A stretch of DNA of 64,000 nucleotides, taken from contig NZ_JANCLT010000001.1 of NCBI RefSeq assembly GCF_024294785.1, positions 612,194 to 676,193 on the forward strand, written 5' to 3'. Both the position numbers and the translations under genes were made by a program. Each line of letters opens with the position of its first letter. The first letter of the stretch is position 1. This stretch comes from Ectobacillus ponti (lineage in GTDB: Bacteria; Bacillota; Bacilli; Bacillales; Bacillaceae_G). This document shows positions 17,285 through 26,737 of this stretch, piece after piece. Under the pieces are notes generated by a model. The model was not told the DNA's origin. It saw nothing but the letters and a program-made list of their open reading frames with translations, and made no database searches.

Positions 17285-17285
17285 G

Positions 17286-17316
17286 CAAGAGAAAACCCAT
17301 GCGGCTGCATGGGTCT
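17286..17316 (-). terminator. Terminator after metK
   Basis: ACCCATGC-AGCC-GCATGGGT followed by TTTCTCTT on the minus strand. Confidence 0.85.
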
Positions 17317-17326
17317 TCCTTTCTGA

Positions 17327-18526
17327 TTACAGGCCAGCCTGCTGGCGCAGTCCTTCTGCCTTGTCTGTACGCTCCCAAGTCAAGTCCAGCTCGTTGCGGC
17401 CGAAGTGGCCGTAAGCAGCTGTCTGCTTGTAGATTGGACGGCGCAGGTCAAGCATCTTGATGATGCCGGCAGGACGCAGGTCGAAGTTGCTGCGTACCAG
17501 GTCAACCAGTACCTCTTCAGATACCTTGCCAGTGCCGAATGTGTCAACAGAGATGGATACAGGCTGTGCTACGCCGATTGCGTATGCCAGCTGTACTTCC
17601 GCTTTGTCAGCCAAGCCTGCTGCCACGATGTTTTTCGCAACGTAACGGGCTGCATATGCCGCAGAACGGTCCACCTTTGTAGGATCTTTACCGGAGAATG
17701 CACCGCCGCCGTGACGAGCATAGCCGCCATATGTGTCAACGATGATCTTGCGGCCTGTCAGACCCGCGTCACCTTGTGGTCCGCCGATTACGAAGCGGCC
17801 AGTCGGGTTGATGAAGTATTTTGTATCTGCATCCACCAGCTCAGCCGGCACAACAGGCTTAATCACATACTCCTTGATGTTGCGCTCGATTTGCTCATGG
17901 GAAATTTCAGGGTGGTGCTGTGTAGAAATAACGATTGTATCGATGCGGACCGGCTTGCCGTTTTCATCGTACTCAACTGTTACTTGTGTCTTGCCGTCCG
18001 GACGCAGGTATGGCAGTGTGTCATCCTTGCGCACTTCTGTCAGGCGGCGGGACAGCTTATGTGCCAGAGAGATCGGCAGAGGCATAAGCTCTTTTGTCTC
18101 GTTGCAGGCAAAGCCGAACATCAGACCTTGGTCGCCTGCGCCGATTGCTTCGATTTCTTCGTCGCTCATGGAGCCTTCACGCGCTTCCAGGGCCTTATCC
18201 ACGCCCATCGCGATGTCAGCGGACTGCTCATCGATGGATGTCAATACAGCGCAAGTCTCTGCATCAAAGCCATACTTCGCGCGTGTATAGCCGATTTCAC
18301 GAACCGTTTCACGAACGATCTTGGGGATATCTACGTATGTAGAAGTCGTAATTTCACCAGCTACCAATACTAAACCTGTTGTTACTGTTGTTTCGCAAGC
18401 TACGCGTGCGTTTGGATCCTTCTCCAGGATTGCGTCCAGGATGGAGTCGGAAATTTGGTCACAAATTTTATCCGGATGTCCTTCAGTTACGGACTCGGAC
18501 GTAAACAGATGACGCTTCTTTGTCAT
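17327..18526 (-). CDS. metK: S-adenosylmethionine synthetase
   Basis: MetK makes S-adenosylmethionine from methionine and ATP in the cytoplasm. The 399-residue protein shows [25 protein letters not shown] at the N-terminus, the hexapeptide GAGDQG (ATP binding) and the P-loop-like [19 protein letters not shown]. The ATG at 18526 follows GGGAGG; upstream in-frame ATG 18580 lies in the leader and is not used. Expression is set by the SAM-I riboswitch in the leader, giving feedback by the product. Confidence 0.98.
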   Translation of the reverse strand: MTKKRHLFTSESVTEGHPDKICDQISDSILDAILEKDPNARVACETTVTTGLVLVAGEITTSTYVDIPKIVRETVREIGYTRAKYGFDAETCAVLTSIDEQSADIAMGVDKALEAREGSMSDEEIEAIGAGDQGLMFGFACNETKELMPLPISLAHKLSRRLTEVRKDDTLPYLRPDGKTQVTVEYDENGKPVRIDTIVISTQHHPEISHEQIERNIKEYVIKPVVPAELVDADTKYFINPTGRFVIGGPQGDAGLTGRKIIVDTYGGYARHGGGAFSGKDPTKVDRSAAYAARYVAKNIVAAGLADKAEVQLAYAIGVAQPVSISVDTFGTGKVSEEVLVDLVRSNFDLRPAGIIKMLDLRRPIYKQTAAYGHFGRNELDLTWERTDKAEGLRQQAGL

Positions 18527-18619
18527 TAAATAAACCTCCCTTAATCTATCGTGTACGGAACTCATCTCTCGTAATGCCACGTTTGGGCGACATTCTTACA
18601 ATTCCCATATCTCAAAATA

Positions 18620-18777
18620 AAAAACCTTCCCGCTGAGGGAAAGGTTGAATTTGCATGTTGCCTTTCACTCTTATCGCTCAAGGCTTCTGCGGCCTTGCAT
18701 CAGGTTAGCACCTTCTCACTTTCGTGCAGGTTGCCGGGCTTCATCGGGCCTGTCCCTCCGCCAGCTCGGGATAAGAG
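18620..18777 (-). promoter_or_regulatory. SAM-I (S-box) riboswitch with terminator
   Basis: Aptamer at 18777-18668 on the minus strand: P1 strands CTCTTATC and GATAAGAG close it, and inside are the conserved AGCTGGCGGAGGGAC, GATGAAGCCCGGCAACC and GGTGCTAACCTGA-type segments. The expression platform ends in an intrinsic terminator (CCTTTCC-CTCAGC-GGGAAGG then TTTTTT) at 18645-18620. SAM binding should end transcription before metK. Confidence 0.97.
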
Positions 18778-18795
18778 AGTATCCGTCCAAAAGAT

Positions 18796-18824
18796 ATAGT
18801 ATAGAAACGTAACCAATTTGTCAA
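18796..18824 (-). promoter_or_regulatory. metK promoter
   Basis: TTGACA (18824-18819) with TATACT (18803-18798, 15-bp spacing) or TACTAT (18801-18796, 17-bp spacing) on the minus strand, just before the riboswitch. Confidence 0.65.
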
Positions 18825-19074
18825 CGAATATTCACACGTTTCGACAGAAAATGACTGACACATTATGGCATGATGAAAATGAGGAATTCAAATCTTTATC
18901 CTACTGTAAGCGATATCAACATTTATAGAAGTTTGTCGAAGAAAATACTGTATAGTATGTATAGGAGCACAAACAATTCCGAAGAAATAGTATACATTAT
19001 TTAGATAATTATGTTATACTTTTTATGGGATTGGGAGAATCTTTCATAAATCTAATTAAAGGATGGTAACGAGT
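18825..19074 (+). promoter_or_regulatory. AT-rich pckA control region with CcpN-like box
   Basis: Gene-free AT-rich stretch between divergent metK and pckA. TATGTTATACT at 19010-19020 fits the CcpN consensus TRTGHYATAYW at every position and contains the probable -10 TATACT (19015-19020). No convincing -35 was found. CcpN represses pckA and gapB during growth on sugars in B. subtilis, so the same is inferred here. Confidence 0.6.
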
Positions 19075-20664
19075 ATGAGTACTGTGAATGTCCAAATCGA
19101 GTTAAATGAACTATTGGCCGGCGGCAATGCGCAGCTGCAGCTCAGCGTTCCGCAGCTCGTGGAAAAGGTATTAATGAGACAAGAAGGCAATTTGACGGCG
19201 ACAGGCGCTGTTTCTGTTTCAACAGGCAAATATACCGGACGTTCGCCTAAGGATAAATTTATTGTCAACGAGACCTCTATTACAGACAAAATTGACTGGG
19301 GCAGCGTGAACCAGCCAATTTCCGAGGCTGTTTTCAACAACCTGTACACAAAGGTTTTGGAATACTTAAAGGAAAAAGAAGAGATTTTCGTATTTAAAGG
19401 CTTCGCAGGCGCAGACCATAAGTATCGCCTGCCGATCCAGGTTGTGAATGAATTTGCCTGGCATAATCTGTTTGCGCACCAGCTGTTCATCCGCCCAAGC
19501 GCGGAGGAGCTGAAAACACATGAAGCTGCATTTACCATCGTATCTGCACCGACCTTTAAGGCAGACCCGATTTTGGACGGCACAAATTCCGAAACGTTCA
19601 TTATTGTGTCCTTTGAAAAACGCATCGTACTGATCGGCGGCACAGAGTATGCCGGTGAAATGAAGAAGTCCATCTTCTCCATCATGAACTACCTGCTGCC
19701 AGAGCAAGGCATTCTGTCCATGCACTGCTCCGCGAACGTCGGCGAGGAAGGCGATGTAGCCCTGTTCTTCGGCCTGTCCGGCACGGGCAAAACAACCCTG
19801 TCCGCGGACCCGAACCGCAAGCTGATCGGCGATGACGAGCATGGCTGGTCTGACCATGGCGTATTTAATATTGAAGGCGGCTGCTATGCAAAATGCGTGG
19901 ACCTGTCCCGCGAGAAGGAACCGCAAATCTTCGATGCCATCACCTTCGGCTCTGTGCTGGAGAACGTTGTGCTTGATGAGAATACAAGAGTGCCGGATTA
20001 CAAGAATACAAGCCTGACAGAAAATACGCGTGCCGCTTACCCGATCAGTGCCATTGATAATATCGTGCTGCCGAGCGTTGCCGGCCATCCGAATACCATC
20101 ATTTTCCTGACAGCTGATGCGTTTGGCGTATTGCCTCCAATCAGCCGTCTGACCAAGGAACAGGCGATGTACCATTTCCTGAGCGGCTTTACAAGCAAGC
20201 TGGCAGGCACAGAGCGCGGCATTACAAGCCCGCAGGCGACCTTCTCCACTTGCTTCGGCTCACCGTTCCTGCCGCTGAATGCCTCCCGCTATGCGGAAAT
20301 GCTAGGCGAAAAAATCGACGCGCACAACGCGAAGGTGTTCCTGGTGAACACAGGCTGGACTGGCGGCGAGTATGGAGTCGGCCGCCGCATGAACCTGTCG
20401 CACACACGTGCAATGGTGCAGGCTGCCCTGAATGGTGAACTGGACAACGTGGAAACAGTGAAGGATGAAATTTTCGGACTGGAAATTCCGCTTCATGTCC
20501 CTGGTGTGCCGGATGAAGTGCTGATGCCGGAAAGAACATGGGCGGACAAAGAAGCTTACCGTGCGAAGGCGCTGGATTTGGCCGGCCAATTCAAACAGAA
20601 CTTCACCAAATTTGCTGCCGTTTCCGAAGAAACAGTAAAGCTTGGCGGACCGCTGCAAGGATAA
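19075..20664 (+). CDS. pckA: Phosphoenolpyruvate carboxykinase (ATP)
   Basis: Converts oxaloacetate and ATP to phosphoenolpyruvate, CO2 and ADP, the entry step of gluconeogenesis. 529 residues, usual length. GRSPKDKF (56-63) binds oxaloacetate, [14 protein letters not shown] (about 233-246) is the P-loop with metal ligands, and DDEHGW follows. The frame opens at ATG 19063, but the start at 19075 (MSTVNVQ) matches the family N-terminus and has AAAGGATGG upstream. Repression by CcpN is suggested by the box over its -10. Confidence 0.97.
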   Translation: MSTVNVQIELNELLAGGNAQLQLSVPQLVEKVLMRQEGNLTATGAVSVSTGKYTGRSPKDKFIVNETSITDKIDWGSVNQPISEAVFNNLYTKVLEYLKEKEEIFVFKGFAGADHKYRLPIQVVNEFAWHNLFAHQLFIRPSAEELKTHEAAFTIVSAPTFKADPILDGTNSETFIIVSFEKRIVLIGGTEYAGEMKKSIFSIMNYLLPEQGILSMHCSANVGEEGDVALFFGLSGTGKTTLSADPNRKLIGDDEHGWSDHGVFNIEGGCYAKCVDLSREKEPQIFDAITFGSVLENVVLDENTRVPDYKNTSLTENTRAAYPISAIDNIVLPSVAGHPNTIIFLTADAFGVLPPISRLTKEQAMYHFLSGFTSKLAGTERGITSPQATFSTCFGSPFLPLNASRYAEMLGEKIDAHNAKVFLVNTGWTGGEYGVGRRMNLSHTRAMVQAALNGELDNVETVKDEIFGLEIPLHVPGVPDEVLMPERTWADKEAYRAKALDLAGQFKQNFTKFAAVSEETVKLGGPLQG

Positions 20665-20670
20665 TGAACA

Positions 20671-20707
20671 GGAAGGGCTCTTCTCCCGAAGGGTCCTTCC
20701 TTTTTTG
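20671..20707 (+). terminator. Terminator after pckA
   Basis: GGAAGG(G) ... CCTTCC stem with inner CTTC/GAAG pairing, then TTTTTTGC. Confidence 0.8.
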
Positions 20708-20874
20708 CATATCCTGCATAATTCATGATGCTTTTTGCCATCCTGTTGGTATACAAGGAAAATTCCCAGGCGGACAAAAACCCAAAAGCCGCCATTCACG
20801 GAATTGCCGCCCCTTATATTCCAAACATATTATATAAGAATATCCCTAACACAAATGACAAAGGAGTGTTGCAC

Positions 20875-20982
20875 ATGTATGGTCGCTGCATGCAATCTGC
20901 CCGCCCAAACAAGAGGACAACCGCTTTACCCCCATTTCTGTCCATGAGAGCAGTACACCTTGTTTTTGCCTTGTGGCAGTAA
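20875..20982 (+). CDS. Possible small protein or leader peptide (35 aa)
   Basis: Lies in the 330-nt gap between pckA and the membrane protein gene. MYGRCMQSARPNKRTT... is a basic, slightly hydrophobic 35-residue peptide with no known relative. In its favour: AAAGGAGTG lies nine bases before the ATG, an AT-rich promoter-like stretch (TATTATATAAG) precedes it, and it ends 12 bases before the next ATG. It may be a leader for that gene or chance. The rest of the gap holds the pckA terminator and nothing else I can name. Confidence 0.3.
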   Translation: MYGRCMQSARPNKRTTALPPFLSMRAVHLVFALWQ

Positions 20983-20994
20983 AGGAACTGCATT

Positions 20995-21459
20995 ATGGAC
21001 CGCGCAAAGCCGCTGGAAGCCATTCTTTGGAGTGTTGCTTTTCCGGGATTCGGACAACTGTTGAACCGGAAAATTGTAAAGGGCATTCTCTTCATGCTCG
21101 CAGAGTTTACTGTAAATGTGCTTGGGCACTTCAATACGGCGATCCGCCTCAGCTTCCTCGGAGAAATTGAGCAGGCTATCCGTGTTGTCAACTACCAATG
21201 GCTTATGTTTTACCCGTGCGTCTATATGTTTTCCATGTACGATGCCTATCGGGATGCCGCGCAGACAAAAGCACCCTACGCTTTTTTTCCTTTTGTCTTC
21301 GGCGCCTATTTCATTACGGTGGGGCTTATGTATTCATCACGCCTGAAGCTGTTCGGTGTGCTGCTCGGGCCTGTCTGGCTGCCGATGCCGAGCCTGCTCC
21401 CCGGCTTGCTCATCGGTTATCTCCTCCGCAAGCTGTTTCTGCGTATTACATCTGCCTGA
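20995..21459 (+). CDS. Conserved membrane protein
   Basis: 154 residues with about four hydrophobic segments (roughly 9-20, 27-45, 70-85, 95-148). The N-terminus ILWSVAFPGFGQLLNRKIVKG resembles the TM2-domain/YckC-like pattern of Bacillus membrane proteins found next to pckA. Function unknown. AAAGGAA lies before the ATG. Confidence 0.75.
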   Translation: MDRAKPLEAILWSVAFPGFGQLLNRKIVKGILFMLAEFTVNVLGHFNTAIRLSFLGEIEQAIRVVNYQWLMFYPCVYMFSMYDAYRDAAQTKAPYAFFPFVFGAYFITVGLMYSSRLKLFGVLLGPVWLPMPSLLPGLLIGYLLRKLFLRITSA

Positions 21460-21492
21460 GCCCTCCTGATATCCATGTATCAGAGGGCTTAT
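21459..21492 (+). terminator. Hairpin after membrane protein gene
   Basis: AGCCCTCCTGATA ... TATCAGAGGGCT, 12-13 bp stem with a six-base loop; the following TTATTTG is a poor T run. Confidence 0.65.
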
Positions 21493-21642
21493 TTGCGTTC
21501 CCCCTGTACCATATGCCAACTCCTCATTTACATCCATCCAAAAATCAGAATGTAACAACATCCAAACATATTTGCTCTGGGCATTCACACAAACCTGGGC
21601 ACCTTCATACAGTGTAGTAGAACTTTTAGGAGGTGTGCATTT

Positions 21643-22656
21643 GTGCGAAAGCTGTTCATCATGCTGCTTGTTTGTATGCTGAGCCTGGTAACCTTCGCCG
21701 CCTGCAGTACAAAGAAAGAGACAACCGGGAAGGAAAAGACGCTGGAGAAGGTGCGTGTCGGAGAAGTGACTCATTCCCTCTTCTATGCGCCGCTGTATGT
21801 GGCTCTTGCCAACGGCTACTTTAAGGAGGAAGGCCTGGATGTGGATTTGCAGACCACAGCCGGCGGGGATAAGACAATGACAGCCCTGCTGTCAAATGGC
21901 ATCGACATCGCTCTTGTAGGCTCTGAGACGACGATTTACGTATACAGCCAGGGCGCAAAGGACCCTGTCATCAATTTCGCCCAGCTGACCCAGACAGACG
22001 GAACCTTCCTCGTCTCCCGCAAGAAGCTCGATTCCTTTAACTGGAGCGACCTGAAGGGCAAGGTGTTTTTGGGCCAACGCAAAGGCGGCATGCCGCAAAT
22101 GGCCGGGGAATATGTGCTGAAGAAGTACGGCATTGACCCGAAAAAGGATTTGACGTTGATTCAGAATGTTGAGTTTGCGAATATTGCCAATGCTTTTGCA
22201 TCTGGAACAGGAGAATTCGTGCAGCTCTTTGAACCGACTGCCAGCATCTTCGAAAAAGAAGGCAAAGGCTACATTGTCGCCTCCTTCGGCAAGGAGTCCG
22301 GCAAGGTGCCGTACACCTCCTTCATGGCCAAGGAAAGCTATCTGAAGAAGAACAGCGCGACAGCGGAGAAATTCACGCGTGCGATCTACAAGGCGCAGCA
22401 GTGGGTGGATACGCACAGCGCCAAGGAGATTGCCGCTGCTGTAACGCCATACTTCAAGGACACGCCGGCTGACATTATGGAAAAGGTGATTGACCGCTAT
22501 AAAACACAAAACTCCTATGCGACCAATCCGATTTTGGATACAGACGAGTGGAACAATCTGCAGAGCATCATGAAGGAAGCCGGGGAACTTCCGAAAGAAG
22601 TGGGCCACGATGTGCTGGTGAACACGGCCATCGCGGAGAAAGTGATTGGGAAGTAA
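21643..22656 (+). CDS. ytlA: ABC transporter substrate-binding lipoprotein (SsuA/ThiY-like)
   Basis: 337-residue lipoprotein; GTG start with AGGAGGTG upstream. Signal peptide residues 1-19 with lipobox TFAAC (Cys20). The mature part is an NMT1/nitrate-sulfonate-type periplasmic fold: VGEVTHSLFYAPLYVALANGYFKEEGLDVD and LLSNGIDIALVGSE. Captures a small organic solute outside the membrane; relatives bind sulfonates, nitrate or pyrimidines, and the true ligand of Ytl is unknown. Name given by order and similarity to B. subtilis ytlACD next to metK-pckA. Confidence 0.87.
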   Translation: MRKLFIMLLVCMLSLVTFAACSTKKETTGKEKTLEKVRVGEVTHSLFYAPLYVALANGYFKEEGLDVDLQTTAGGDKTMTALLSNGIDIALVGSETTIYVYSQGAKDPVINFAQLTQTDGTFLVSRKKLDSFNWSDLKGKVFLGQRKGGMPQMAGEYVLKKYGIDPKKDLTLIQNVEFANIANAFASGTGEFVQLFEPTASIFEKEGKGYIVASFGKESGKVPYTSFMAKESYLKKNSATAEKFTRAIYKAQQWVDTHSAKEIAAAVTPYFKDTPADIMEKVIDRYKTQNSYATNPILDTDEWNNLQSIMKEAGELPKEVGHDVLVNTAIAEKVIGK

Positions 22657-23424
22657 ATGAGCTTTCTTAGTGTGGAGCACCTGTACCACTGCTTCTTCAA
22701 CCGCGATGAGGCAAGTCTGGTGCTGGCGGACATTACGCTGGACGCGGAGGAAGGGGAATTTATCTCCTTTCTCGGCCCAAGCGGCTGCGGCAAAACAACG
22801 CTGCTCTCGGCCATCGCCGGCCTGCTCCAGCCCTTGGAGGGGCGGGTTACAATTGACGGCGAGCGCATCACAAAGCCGACTTCCTCAATCGGCTATATGC
22901 TGCAGCAGGACTACCTGTTCCCATGGAAAACAATTAAAGAAAACATTGTCACCGGTCTGCGCATCACAGGTACGCTGAATGCCGAAACAAAGGCCCGTGC
23001 TCTTTCTCTCCTGAAGCAGGTCGGCCTTGCCGGCGTCGAACAGCTGTATCCGTCTGAGCTGTCAGGCGGCATGCGGCAGCGGGCTGCCCTTGTACGCACA
23101 CTGGCCGTGAATCCGAAAATGCTGCTGCTCGATGAGCCATTTTCGGCGTTGGATTATCAAACGAAAATCAAGCTGGAGGAGCTGGTCTGCACGCTCCTGA
23201 AGCAGTACGGCAAAACCTCCATTCTGGTGACGCATGATATTGAAGAAGCCATTGCCATGAGCGACCGCATTTTCCTGCTCCGCGCCAAGCCGGGACGGAT
23301 TGCCAGGACATTTCTGGTGCCGGCAGAAATCCGGGCTCTCTCGCCCTTTCATGCCCGGCAGCACCCGGAGTTCCCGAAGCTGTTTCAAACCATCTGGAAG
23401 GAGCTGGAGAGCCTTGAAGGATAA
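22657..23424 (+). CDS. ytlC: ABC transporter ATPase (SsuB-like)
   Basis: 255 residues. Walker [10 protein letters not shown] (about 40-48), Q-loop [10 protein letters not shown], signature [15 protein letters not shown], Walker [13 protein letters not shown], and VTHDIEEA identify the nitrate/sulfonate/taurine importer class. The ATG abuts the ytlA stop with no spacer, and the gene overlaps the permease start. Confidence 0.92.
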   Translation: MSFLSVEHLYHCFFNRDEASLVLADITLDAEEGEFISFLGPSGCGKTTLLSAIAGLLQPLEGRVTIDGERITKPTSSIGYMLQQDYLFPWKTIKENIVTGLRITGTLNAETKARALSLLKQVGLAGVEQLYPSELSGGMRQRAALVRTLAVNPKMLLLDEPFSALDYQTKIKLEELVCTLLKQYGKTSILVTHDIEEAIAMSDRIFLLRAKPGRIARTFLVPAEIRALSPFHARQHPEFPKLFQTIWKELESLEG

Positions 23425-24226
23425 AGTGCTGGATTTATCACTGCTTCACCGTGTGTACCGCAAGAGAGAAGCCCGGACAAAGCGCTTCGTGGTCCTTCTG
23501 CAGGTGCTGCTCCTGGCTGCCTTCTTCTCCCTTTGGGAGCTTGCCAGCCACCTGGAGTGGATTGACCCGCTGCTGTTCAGCTCTCCCTCTGCCATCTGGA
23601 AGCTGTTCCTCGAAAAGCTGGCTGACGGCTCCCTGTATGCGCATATGTGGGCCACTGTCTTGGAAACATTGGCCGGCTTCCTGCTTGGCACGCTGCTTGG
23701 CACACTTGCAGCCGCCATTCTCTGGTGGATTCCCTTCCTGTCCCGTGTACTGGACCCGTATCTCGTCGTGCTGAATGCGATGCCGAAGGTCGCCCTCGGC
23801 CCAATTGTCATCGTCATCTTTGGTCCCAATGTCTCCTCCGCCATTGCCATGGGAGTTATCATTTCCGTCATCATCACCATTTTGGTCATCTATTCCGCCT
23901 TCCGTGAAGTGGATGCCAACTATCTCAAGGTGCTGCAGACCTTTGGTGCAAGCAAGCGGCAGAGCTTTCAGGAGGTTGTCCTGCCGTCCTCCTTCCCAAT
24001 TATTATCTCCACGCTGAAGGTGAATGTCGGCCTCGCCTGGGTTGGGGTGATTTTTGGGGAACTCCTTGTTTCCAAGCAAGGATTGGGATACCTCATCAGC
24101 TATGGCTTTCAGGTGTTCAACTTCAACCTCGTGCTGATGAGCGTGCTGCTGACCTGCGTGTTTGCCACGCTGATGTATGTGTTGGTAGAGTCATTGGAGA
24201 AATTGATGAACCGCCGCAGCCGCTGA
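23414..24226 (+). CDS. ytlD: ABC transporter permease (SsuC-like), probable TTG start
   Basis: About 270 residues with six membrane helices and the EAA-type loop ([24 protein letters not shown], second third). Imports the ytlA ligand. No ATG fits the start of the domain: TTG 23414 with AAGGAG ten bases before overlaps the ytlC end by 11 bases; GTG 23426 is the alternative. The last codons (NRRSR, stop) form the left arm of the terminator. Confidence 0.85.
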   Translation: MKDKVLDLSLLHRVYRKREARTKRFVVLLQVLLLAAFFSLWELASHLEWIDPLLFSSPSAIWKLFLEKLADGSLYAHMWATVLETLAGFLLGTLLGTLAAAILWWIPFLSRVLDPYLVVLNAMPKVALGPIVIVIFGPNVSSAIAMGVIISVIITILVIYSAFREVDANYLKVLQTFGASKRQSFQEVVLPSSFPIIISTLKVNVGLAWVGVIFGELLVSKQGLGYLISYGFQVFNFNLVLMSVLLTCVFATLMYVLVESLEKLMNRRSR

Positions 24227-24241
24227 TGGCTGTGGCTTTTT
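24213..24241 (+). terminator. Terminator overlapping the ytlD stop codon
   Basis: GCCGCAGCC-GCTGAT-GGCTGTGGC followed by TTTTTCT. The stop codon lies in the loop. Confidence 0.85.
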
Positions 24242-24335
24242 CTCCGCGGGGACTTTGTAAAGCCTTTTGAGCTGCAGGCTATATGCTCTATCCAATCTAT
24301 TTATTAAACTTAAAATTAACTTTATTTGGTAAATA

Positions 24336-24377
24336 TGTAATATTATATTGACTTGTATATTCATTCAATTATATAAT
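24336..24377 (+). promoter_or_regulatory. glnQHMP promoter with TnrA-like half sites
   Basis: TTGACT (24348-24353), 18 bp, TATAAT (24372-24377); start expected near 24384. TGTAA (24336) and TGACT (24349) lie across the -35 like a TnrA site (TGTNA-N7-TNACA), but spacing is one base too long and the last base differs, so the TnrA assignment is weak. The rest of 24242-24434 is AT-rich with nothing further recognised. Confidence 0.6.
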
Positions 24378-24434
24378 TTAACTGGATATAAATACCAATT
24401 AAACCGAACGGCTTCTGCATAAGGAGGGAGTTCT

Positions 24435-25163
24435 CTGATTACGTTTAAGGATGTGAACAAGTATTACGGCAGTTTCCATGTCTTAAAGAATATTAATCTA
24501 CATATCAGCAAGGGAGAGGTTGTTGTGATTATCGGTCCCTCCGGCTCCGGTAAAAGCACCTTGCTCCGCTGCATGAATTATCTCGAGGCGATTTCCGAAG
24601 GCGAACTGCTTGTAAATGATGTAAAGGTGAATGACAAAAGCACGAACATCAATGAACTGCGCCGCAAAATCGGGATGGTATTTCAGCACTTCAATTTATA
24701 TCCGCATAAAACAGTGCTGGAAAACATCACGTTGGCTCCCATTAAGGCGCTTGGCGTACCGAAGGAAGAAGCTGTGCAAACCGCCCTGTTCTATTTGGAC
24801 AAGGTGGGCATTGCTGACAAGGCAAACTCCTTCCCGTCCCAGCTCTCAGGCGGGCAGCAGCAGCGTGTCGCCATCGCACGCGGTCTTGCGATGAAGCCGC
24901 AAATCATGCTGTTTGATGAGCCGACATCCGCTCTTGACCCTGAAATGATCGGGGAAGTGCTCGATGTGATGAAGGCCCTGGCGAAGGAAGGAATGACAAT
25001 GGTTGTTGTGACACACGAGATGGGCTTTGCCCGTGAGGTAGCGGACCGGATTCTGTTTGTTGATGAAGGACGCATTCTTGAGGAGGCTGTACCGGCTGAC
25101 TTCTTTGCCAATCCGCGTGAAGAGCGCGCGCGCCAATTTCTCAGCCGTGTTTTAAATCATTAA
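24435..25163 (+). CDS. glnQ: Glutamine ABC transporter ATPase, CTG start
   Basis: 242 residues closely resembling B. subtilis GlnQ throughout. Walker [11 protein letters not shown]-loop [10 protein letters not shown], signature [15 protein letters not shown], Walker [16 protein letters not shown] and VTHEMGFA are intact. The family start MITF(K/Q)(D/N)VNKxYG is read here only if translation begins at CTG 24435, which has AAGGAGGG seven bases upstream; the next option, GTG 24453, has no site and would remove the first strand. The first cistron of glnQHMP. Confidence 0.93.
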   Translation: MITFKDVNKYYGSFHVLKNINLHISKGEVVVIIGPSGSGKSTLLRCMNYLEAISEGELLVNDVKVNDKSTNINELRRKIGMVFQHFNLYPHKTVLENITLAPIKALGVPKEEAVQTALFYLDKVGIADKANSFPSQLSGGQQQRVAIARGLAMKPQIMLFDEPTSALDPEMIGEVLDVMKALAKEGMTMVVVTHEMGFAREVADRILFVDEGRILEEAVPADFFANPREERARQFLSRVLNH

Positions 25164-25181
25164 TGTTGTAAGGGGGAGCTT

Positions 25182-26006
25182 ATGAAGCTGAAAAAGTTAT
25201 TTACAGGGGCCATTCTTTCCTGCCTGTTTGTCGGTCTTGTCGGCTGCGGCAGCGCAAAGGAAACAGCAAAAGAGACAAATACAACGGCAGCAACTGCACT
25301 GGAAGCCATTAAAAAGCGCGACAAGCTCGTTGTCGGGGTCAAGTACGATACAAACCAGTTCGGCTTGAAGGATCCAAAATCCGGCAAGGTGGAAGGCTTC
25401 GACGTGGACATTGCCAAGAAAATCGCAAAGGATATTCTCGGCGATGAATCAAAAATTGAGCTCAAGGAAGTAACATCGAAGACTCGTATTCCCATGCTGA
25501 AAAATGGCGATATCGACATGATTGTTGCGACGATGACGATTACAGAGGAGCGTAAGAAGGAGGTCGATTTCTCCGACATATACTTCAAAGCAGGACAGGC
25601 TCTTCTGGTGAAAAAGGGAAGCAGCATCAAAGGCGTGGAAGATATCAAAGCAGGGACAAAGGTGCTGGCAGTTAAGGGCTCCACGTCCTCTCAAAACATC
25701 CGGGCGAAAGCACCGAAGGCAACTGTCCTTGAGTTTGAAAATTACAGTGAAGCATTCACTGCTCTGAAAGCAGGGCAAGGAGACGCGTTAACAACTGACA
25801 ACGCCATCTTATACGGGATGCAAAAGCAGGATCCGAATTACATCATTGCCGGTGATATTTTCACAGATGAGCCGTACGGCATTGCAGTGAAGAAGGGTGA
25901 AGCAGACCTGCAGAAGGCAGTTAATGAGACCTTAAAGAAGCTGAAGGACAACGGGGAGTATGCAAAGATTTACGAAAAGTGGACTGGTGAAAAGCCAAAG
26001 GAATAA
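25182..26006 (+). CDS. glnH: Glutamine-binding lipoprotein
   Basis: 274 residues; signal peptide with lipobox LVGC (Cys at about 22), then a type-2 periplasmic binding fold of the polar amino acid family: KLVVGVKYDTNQFGLKDPKSGKVEGFDVDIAKKIA, MIVATMTITEERKKEVDFSDIYF. Delivers glutamine to GlnM/GlnP. AGGGGGAG precedes the ATG. A hairpin follows the stop, which should leave more glnH than permease message. Confidence 0.92.
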   Translation: MKLKKLFTGAILSCLFVGLVGCGSAKETAKETNTTAATALEAIKKRDKLVVGVKYDTNQFGLKDPKSGKVEGFDVDIAKKIAKDILGDESKIELKEVTSKTRIPMLKNGDIDMIVATMTITEERKKEVDFSDIYFKAGQALLVKKGSSIKGVEDIKAGTKVLAVKGSTSSQNIRAKAPKATVLEFENYSEAFTALKAGQGDALTTDNAILYGMQKQDPNYIIAGDIFTDEPYGIAVKKGEADLQKAVNETLKKLKDNGEYAKIYEKWTGEKPKE

Positions 26007-26013
26007 TATGGGG

Positions 26014-26048
26014 GCAAACAGGATGAGCTTCTCATCCTGTTTGCTTTT
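26014..26048 (+). terminator. Intercistronic hairpin/attenuator between glnH and glnM
   Basis: GCAAACAGGATGAG-CTT-CTCATCCTGTTTGC: a perfect 14-bp stem, then TTTT. Partial termination or message protection is expected. Confidence 0.85.
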
Positions 26049-26071
26049 ATACACAGAAAGGAGCGACGGCT

Positions 26072-26725
26072 ATGCCGGATTTCTCAATCTTGTTTGAAAA
26101 CATGGACTCCTATCTCGAGGGGTTTCAAAATACTGTCATTGCCAGCCTCATTGCATTAGCTGCCAGCTTCGTGCTTGGAACGCTGATTGCTGTTATGCGC
26201 ATTGCCCCGATTCGGGTGTTCAATTGGCTTGGCGCTGCTTACGTTGAATTTATTCGAAACATCCCTCTTATTCTGATCACCTTCATTTTCTTTATTGGCC
26301 TGCCTGTTTTCAATATACGTCTGAGCGGCTTCGCTGCTGGAACCATCGGCCTGTCCATCTATACAGCAGCCTTTATTGCCGAGGCCATCCGCGCCGGCAT
26401 CTTATCTGTGCCAAAAGGACAGCTCGAAGCAGCGCGTTCATCAGGGTTAACCTACAGCCAGGCGATGTATCATGTCATTTTGCCCCAGGCTATTAAAATT
26501 GTCATTCCGCCGCTTGGCAACCAATTTATCAATCTTGTCAAAAACTCATCCATCCTTGCGGTCGTAGCCGGAACCGACTTAATGTACTTTGGTGATTTAA
26601 TTGCATCGAAAACCTTTGTTACCTTTGACGTATATATTTTCGTGGCGTTGTTTTACCTACTCCTCACCGTTCCGCTGAGTCTTGGTGTCGGATATGTAGA
26701 ACGGCGGCTTGCCAGAAGCCACTAA
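26072..26725 (+). CDS. glnM: Glutamine ABC transporter permease
   Basis: 217 residues, about five membrane helices, polar-amino-acid permease (HisM/GlnP type) with the EAA loop GQLEAARSSGLTYSQAMYHVILPQA. AAAGGAG before the ATG. Pairs with the next gene to form the heterodimeric channel. The assignment to M or P follows gene order in B. subtilis. Confidence 0.92.
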   Translation: MPDFSILFENMDSYLEGFQNTVIASLIALAASFVLGTLIAVMRIAPIRVFNWLGAAYVEFIRNIPLILITFIFFIGLPVFNIRLSGFAAGTIGLSIYTAAFIAEAIRAGILSVPKGQLEAARSSGLTYSQAMYHVILPQAIKIVIPPLGNQFINLVKNSSILAVVAGTDLMYFGDLIASKTFVTFDVYIFVALFYLLLTVPLSLGVGYVERRLARSH

Positions 26726-26737
26726 GGAGGCAGTGTG

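Noticed and set aside
20725-20874. Upstream part of the 85-residue frame after pckA
   Set aside because: No ribosome binding site; only the last 35 codons have one.
21337-21774. 145-residue minus-strand frame opposite the ytlA start
   Set aside because: Antisense to two real genes, no ribosome binding site, composition of a shadow frame.
24336-24353. TnrA site before glnQ
   Set aside because: Half sites match but spacing is eight instead of seven and the last base differs; kept only as a weak note on the promoter.
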